Of a stretch of DNA of 64,000 nt, positions 58,737 to 64,000 are shown piece after piece. The notes below the pieces were generated by a model, which saw only the letters and a program-made list of their open reading frames with translations, did not search any database and was not told the DNA's origin. Within the stretch, counting starts at the first letter, position 1. Each line of letters starts with the position of its first letter. The position numbers were made by a program, and so were the translations under genes. The stretch is taken from the NCBI GenBank assembly GCA_022592435.1, contig JABYQS010000123.1, forward strand, positions 1 to 64,000. Reading direction: 5' to 3'. Source of the DNA: Cerioporus squamosus (taxonomy: Eukaryota; Basidiomycota; Agaricomycetes; Polyporales; Polyporaceae).

Positions 58737-61098
58737 ATGGCGTCTTCGAAGCGAGTGGAACCACCCACCGTCGCGCAGCCCTGGCGTGCCGCCAAGAAGG
58801 CGAAATTCAAGACTATCGAAACCCCGGACATCCCACAGAACTCTATTGTACGACAAGTTGACCGCATGTCCCTCTCATCGTCAGAAAAGGGTCATGTCAT
58901 CTTCAAGTCTACTCGGCGCAGCATCTACCTCACTCCCGACAACCTCTTCTTGGACTCTGCCCTGGAGAACATCACCAACGACACCCTCGAGACCATCATG
59001 CAAGACCTACCTGTTGACAAGGCAGAGAACGCAGAAGAGACTGTGACTGTGAAGCAGAAGCGCGAGCGAACGGAACAGCGGGCTTCGGTACGTTCCTGCC
59101 TGGCTATAGGCACCGGTGTCACGATCATACTGAGTTTATGCAAAATAAAGTCCGCGAGTGGATACCTTTGAGAGCTCAAACTCTGGATGAGCTTCTCTTG
59201 TACGAAAACGGTCCCGGAGGCATCACCGAAGACTCGATCTGCCCGCGGTGTTGCAAGAACAAGGCGGTTGTATGGTGTACGGAGTGCGAGGGCCGTACAC
59301 TCTGCTGTCCCGACTGTATTGTCGTGGAGCACCAACACCTGCTGCTCCACCGATTGGAGGTATGTACTGTGGCTGTCATCAGCTCTTCGTACTAGCTGAT
59401 ATCCCGTCTAGCAGTGGACTGATAAGACGTACATCCGAGCCTCGCTCCACGACCAGGGTCTCGTCGTCCAGCTCGGTCACAATGGCTCCGAATGCCCCAA
59501 TCCCTCCCACACTACAGGACGTCTTGTAGTGGTCGACATTACCGGTATTCATGAGGTCAATGTGCGATTCTGCGAGTGCATGTGCCTGACAACCCGCAAG
59601 TACGTGCGCGAGTGGGTGCAAGCCTTGCGACGCGGATGGTTTCCGGCGACCACCCACCAACCGGCGACGGCTTTTACTCTGCGGCTTCTCGAAGTGTTCC
59701 ACGAGACCAATTTCCAGAGCAAGATTAGCTTATACGACTACTGGCGATCTCTTGAACGCATCACGGATAATTCCGGGACTCGGCCGACTTTGGTATGTAG
59801 ACTCACTGCATTATATCAAAGCACTCTCTGATGGACCTGTCGAGCAGAATCACTATAAGCAATTCTCCCATGTAGTTCGTCTTTGGCGTCATCTGGTTAT
59901 GCTAAAGCGCGCCGGGAGAGCACACGATCCTGCCGGCATCGAGGCCACAGAGCCGGGTGGTCTGGCCGTCGAGTGTCTGGCCTGTCCCCACCCAGGCAAG
60001 AATCTTCCTGTTGGTTGGGAGTCTGCTCCTGCAGGCACAAGGTACGTCTGTTTGCTGGCATGTTGCAATCTCATTCTGACAAACCGCTCACGTACTCCCG
60101 TTAGGTGGCTCTATACTCTCTTCCTCATGCTAGATGCAAACTTCCGTGCGAAGTGCAAGGCTCGAGGTCTCGACAACTACGAGGTCGGCTCAGGGTGGAG
60201 CTACTTTGTCAAGGAGAAGAAGTACCAGGAACATTTGAAGCGACACGGCGTCCAGAAAGAGGTGCGTGTGAGTCACAGCTGAGACATTCGTATTCTCATC
60301 CATACTGCAGGACAACAAGTGTTCCGCAGAGCATAGCGCAATTGTGAACGCCAACATCAAGCATGATGGTTACATTGCATCTGGCGTGGGCGCGGTCCTC
60401 TGTGCGCGGCATGCTCTCGTCCGCAAGAACGGTGTAGGAGACACCCAAAATGGCGAGAAGTGAGTGTTCGCCACTATATAGTGATCCATCCATGACTGAT
60501 GTTCCGCTTTAGGTACGCGAATATGGACTACCTCTTCTTCTCCACCCTCGTCGGCGTTGTCATCATAATTCTGCTGATCTCCTATGATATCGCTTGCCAG
60601 TGGAATCGCAACCTGCTGTCGCGCATGGCGAACTTCCCCGTCGACATGTGGATTGATCTCAGCCGCACGACACTTCGCTTTGCCATCCCCAAGAAGCATT
60701 CCCGCATACACGGAGCAAATCATTCTCGATACTCATTCAACTTCCTCCCCTTTGTTGGGCGAACATATGGTGAAGGCATCGAGTCACATTGGTCGCACAT
60801 GAATCCCATAGCTCTCAGTGCTCGCGAAATGAGCCCGGGCGTTCGTCACGAGCATCTCAACGACCACTGGGGTGCATGGAATTGGCAAAAAATCATCAGA
60901 TTTGGTAAGCATGCCTCTACTCTGGGTTTGACGTCCGCTGATCACTCGTTGTTTCACACATTTCTAGGAACCAGCTTTCTCAAGGCCTTGCATAAAGCCA
61001 GAACAATGCACGCCAAGCAGAGGCGTGCATTCCAGGAGTACAGCAGCACCTTCGGCGAGAGCGTCCTGGCAGAATGGGAGAGTCTAGTGAAGACGTGA
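58737..61098 (+). pseudogene. KDZ transposase with CxC2 cysteine cluster, C-terminally truncated
   Basis: A chain of about eight exons from ATG 58737. N-terminal basic region, then the CxC2-type cluster (CPRCCKNKAVVWCTEC, CCPDC, LLLHRLE), GLVVQLGHNGSECPNP and GIHEVNVRFCECM. The KDZ core has LMLDANFRAKCKARG (first Asp), ISYDIACQWNRNL (second Asp), KKHSRIHGANH, and GEGIESHWSHMN (Glu region). These are signatures of Kyakuja-Dileera-Zisupton transposases of basidiomycetes. The reading stops at 61096 right after VLAEWESLVKT, inside the normal C-terminal helical part, where F-box relic E begins on the other strand. One acceptor (GAG before FMQNKVREW) is weak. A junction deletion removed the end. 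Confidence 0.83.
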
Positions 61099-61307
61099 GG
61101 GTTGACACGGAAGTAGTCGCAGATGGAGTCGAGGTCTTCTATCGACCGTACACAGATGGATGCCATGAGACGACAGCGAGCGCGGGGAAGCCATTCGCGA
61201 CAGGTCAAGGAGCAGCTGCGGAGCGAACGAACATCTCGGCTGAGCTGGTCAATGATGTTCTCCACGATTTTGAGAGGGATGGAAGGCAGCTCTGTGAGGG
61301 TCGACAT
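61096..61307 (-). pseudogene. F-box fragment E of the F-box/WD40 family
   Basis: Minus-strand ATG at 61307 (MSTLTELPSIPLKIVENIID) reads an intact F-box through CDYFRVNPHV, then stops matching exactly at the KDZ junction. It is closest to copies A and B. About 70 codons remain of a 204-codon exon. Upstream sequence to about 61.88 kb matches the region upstream of copy B. Confidence 0.75.
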
Positions 61308-62198
61308 GGAGGGAGGAGGATAGAGCGAACGCATGGTATCATGGGGCGCGGTGAACTGACACTGGGGCCTGCTGTGCCTATCATACACGGTTTCCGCATT
61401 CACGAGGCGTGTCTACCTGTCCACGCATCAGCAGCTCTTGCCTGTTCCCTTCCATGTTGCTGGAAGCGTTCGTTCATCTGAGCTTATTATACGAGTAACG
61501 AGCACGATTGGCTCGATTGCTTGACCGTGCCCGAACCGGAACGGAATCACCGCATGAACGCCAACGGATACAAGTCGAAGCTCACGTGTGCGCAAACGAA
61601 GGGCAGCTGCTCGGACACAGGCTGTCCCCTTGGCGGAATTCCATCAACACTTCTGTGGGAAAGGCAGTGTGCACCGCCGGGTGCTTCGTCCGACTGGACG
61701 ACGGGTCGAGTGCAGTCGCTGATCATGAACATGCCAATCGAACTGGACATGCACGTACCCCGGAACCTTCTCTCGGTCCATCTCCGAGTCCTATCCGAGA
61801 AGAGCTGGAACGATTGAGAGGGTTGGTATTGCGTCGTACCGCGAAGAATCAGGTCGTGTGTTTTCCAGACGTCGTCCAGCTCAGGGATAGGCACGGACGC
61901 GGTGGAGGTCGAGCCTGGGTGAGCTCGCTCGACCGCGGTTTCCCCGAGCGTGCTGACTCGGACGCAGAGTTTGTCGCCTGTGTACGCAGTTAGCGAGACA
62001 GCTGCGGCACTCTCCACGTTGGCAGCAACTAGGACGTACCTTGCGTACTGAGTTATTGCGTACGCCGTCGAGCGAGAGCACGACGAGACACATCTGTAGG
62101 GGCACCAACGACCTGCAGCCTGCGCAGTCCAGCTCGCGTGAGGGTGCTACCAATCGCGTGAGGGTGCCACCAAGGACGCAGTCGGAGAGCGCGTCGGG
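61308..62198. other. Promoter-side duplicate of copy B and start of a GC-rich repeat field
   Basis: 61495-61780 parallels 22315-22620. From about 61960 a diverged direct repeat begins (GCAACTAGGACGTACC at 62025) that recurs at 62900 and 63025. Confidence 0.5.
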
Positions 62199-62206
62199 CG
62201 AGAGAC

Positions 62207-62802
62207 TAGTGACTTGCAAGTCCCGGCTTGGCCTGAAGCCCGGGGCTTGGGCCCGGCTTCAGACGGCTCGGGCTTTGTAGACCTCCAGGACGAGCCCCGA
62301 AGACGGCTCAGGCCGGGCCTTGGGGCTCGTCCCGGCTCAGGCCGCGGCTTTGGTTGGCTGAAGAGGAGTACTGACAGGGCACGGACTACGGCTATTTGGG
62401 CGAGTCTCGCGGCACATGTGAGCGATTTCTCGAGTTCAATGTACACACCTGACATGTCAGGGAGTCCCTAAATGTGATTTGGCAGTTCTTCTCTTGAGCG
62501 CGCAGGTTGCTGTGCTTACGGACGCATGTCAAGAGCAGGGGATCCCAGATAGTATGCATGTGAGTCTGGAAAACTGAGTACACGGAGAGTTCTGACCCAT
62601 TCTGACAGGTCATTGGGCTCATCGAGGGCGTGAACGGGACAGCGCTCAAGCCCCGGCCTGACGGCTCGGCTTGGGCTTAATATATTCGCAAGCCGGGCCC
62701 TCAGGCCGTCCAAAGCCGCCACCAAGGCTCGTCTCGTCCCGGCCTGCAGGGTGGCTCGGCCTCACGGCTTGACGGCCTGAGGCCGGGACTTGCAAGTCAC
62801 TA
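62207..62802. mobile_element. Non-autonomous hAT-type MITE (596 bp) with perfect 8-bp target duplication
   Basis: Both ends read TAGTGACTTGCAAGTCCCGG inward, perfect. The 8-bp copies CGAGAGAC stand at 62199-62206 and 62803-62810. The rest is G+C-rich with many GGCCTGAGGC / CTCGGGC-like words and no transposase ORF. A paralogous empty site is visible at about 63795-63815, where the host sequence is uninterrupted. The TAGTG start is shared with the 294-989 element, but the families differ. Confidence 0.92.
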
Positions 62803-62810
62803 CGAGAGAC

Positions 62811-64000
62811 GAGGTGTCGAAGGCCCTCGCACACGACGCTGCGTGCAGAGTCGGATGCGCCGAGTCTGTGTGCAGTGAGCGACGGCTGCTGCGTTCGCAG
62901 CAACTAGGACGTACCTTGGTGCGCGGTGCTTAGCTGTGTGCGCCGCCGTGCTCCCGCGTGCTGAGTCAGACGAAGAGTTTGTCGCCTCTGTATGCAGTTA
63001 GGGCGACGGCTGGTGCACTCCGCAGCGACTAGGACGTACCCCGAGTGTTCCAGTACTTACTATTTCGGTCGGTCGTTGTCGGGCAAGAGCACGACGAGAT
63101 ACGGCCGGCAACGGTCTGTAGGAGCACCGACGACCTACAGCCTGCGGAGTCGAACTCGCTCAGCCGGCATACATGAGCTCTCCGAAATTACCCTCCTCCT
63201 CCTTGGTCCAACGGCTGCCTGTCGCAGCAACTGTGTCTGAGCGGGAGAAAGGGAATGGGACGGGTAGCGGTTGTCGAGGAACGGACGGCGTGCGGACGAA
63301 AAGGCTAAGCACTCCACGAGCACTGCAAGGCGAGCGTATACGTAGAGTCTGCAAGACAATCGAACCGGTGGCCCGAGAGTATAGAGAGCCAAGGTGCCGG
63401 AGTTGAGGTCGACGTCGCAGCAGAGTCCGCCCAGTACTTGTGTCCTCGCGGGAGACCAAGTTTGTTGAGTCGATGATGCTGGAGTGCTAGTCCCGTAGCT
63501 TGCGTCGCTCAAGAGGGGTGTGGCTGGCTAGTATAACCGCGGCGACGCATCAGGGACTTTCTGTGCGGAGTGACGGAGGGAATCCATACTGACGGGGTGG
63601 ACGAGTACGCGTGTGAGGGTCGCATTCGAAGGTGGGTGTCCTCAGCGCAGCCTGTCCACTTGCTGGAGATGAGGTGCAGTGGGCGGGCAGACGAGACCCG
63701 CCGCGGGTTACATAGAGAGAGCCGACGCTTGTATGCGTCGGCCTGCGAGCGTACCGCGCGTCGAGGATGCTACTAAGATAGTCGGAGAGCGCGTCGGACG
63801 AAAGACGGGGCATCGAACGGTCTCGCACACAACGCTGCGTGCTAAGTCGGTCGCCCTGTGTGTGCATCGCTGCGTGCGAAGAGCAGGGGCGGCGGCACTG
63901 ACACAGCGCACGGTGGTGTCTAAGAACTTGGCAGCGCCGTAGTAGAGGACACAACGGAGGAAGCTGGTGGGTACTAGTGCTTGGTCCCGGGTTCGAGACG
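62811..64000. repeat. Diverged direct repeats at the right edge
   Basis: Units sharing GAGTTTGTCGCC, CAACTAGGACGTACC, GAGCACGACGAGA, ACGACCTACAGCCTGCG and CTCGCACACAACGCTGCGTG occur at 61.97-62.14, 62.82-63.17 and 63.78-63.85 kb. With the MITE removed the first and second sets lie about 400 bp apart. No gene is supported. Confidence 0.55.

Noticed and set aside
63975..64000. T-loop-like end GGTCCCGGGTTCGAGACG suggesting a tRNA gene at the window edge
   Set aside because: The T stem does not pair and no A box is seen upstream in the available bases; the sequence is cut off.

Overview
The window is nuclear DNA from a filamentous basidiomycete, most likely an Agaricomycete. Genes carry many short introns (about 48-75 nt, donors mostly GTRNGT, acceptors YAG). 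The DNA is packed with transposon families typical of these fungi: a chromodomain Ty3/gypsy element, a Tnp2-type (CACTA/EnSpm) element, a KDZ transposase with a CxC2 cysteine cluster, and hAT elements. Recognisable housekeeping genes are a Set3-type PHD-SET chromatin protein (4139-9086) and mitochondrial ribosomal protein uS17m (13276-13712, minus strand). All gene models are read by eye and splice sites are inferred.

The left third (1-22 kb) is dominated by a local family of F-box / leucine-rich-like / WD40 fusion genes. A (10073-12222, minus) and C (16592-19089, plus) are open. B (19609-22143, minus) has one frameshift. Relics lie at 1-1540, 46187-47600 (D) and 61096-61307 (E). The exon layout is shared: the F-box exon is 612 nt in A, B and D and 651 nt in C, followed by two LRR-like exons and one long WD40 exon. 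A four-gene block A - uS17m - X - C appears to have been tandemly duplicated to give B - psi-uS17m - psi-X - D. The second block was later split by a 20.1-kb gypsy element with a 5-bp target duplication.

The middle (24.2-44.3 kb) is a nest of transposons. The gypsy element has 337/369-bp LTRs, gag, a damaged pol, a chromodomain, and extra ORFs between pol and the 3' LTR. It is split between gag and pol by about 9.7 kb carrying an unknown gene, a Tnp2 transposase and a convergent N/Q/G-rich accessory gene. The accessory gene is itself interrupted by an 812-bp inverted-repeat element. That element is built like two head-to-head tRNA-derived SINEs with a 47-bp perfect hairpin between them.

The right part (46-64 kb) holds the degenerate F-box gene D, a diverged CTTGTA-rich repeat field, an unknown lysine/glutamate-rich gene, and a gene with a C-terminal viroplasmin (RNase H1 N-terminal-like) domain. 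The viroplasmin gene is split in frame by a 5.2-kb autonomous hAT. Further right are a C-terminally truncated KDZ transposase abutting F-box relic E, and a repeat field containing a 596-bp hAT MITE with a perfect 8-bp target duplication. A second hAT MITE (696 bp) sits in the WD40 relic at the left edge. The main theme is a fast-evolving F-box/WD40 cluster being duplicated and broken by nested mobile elements whose insertion points can be read to the base.
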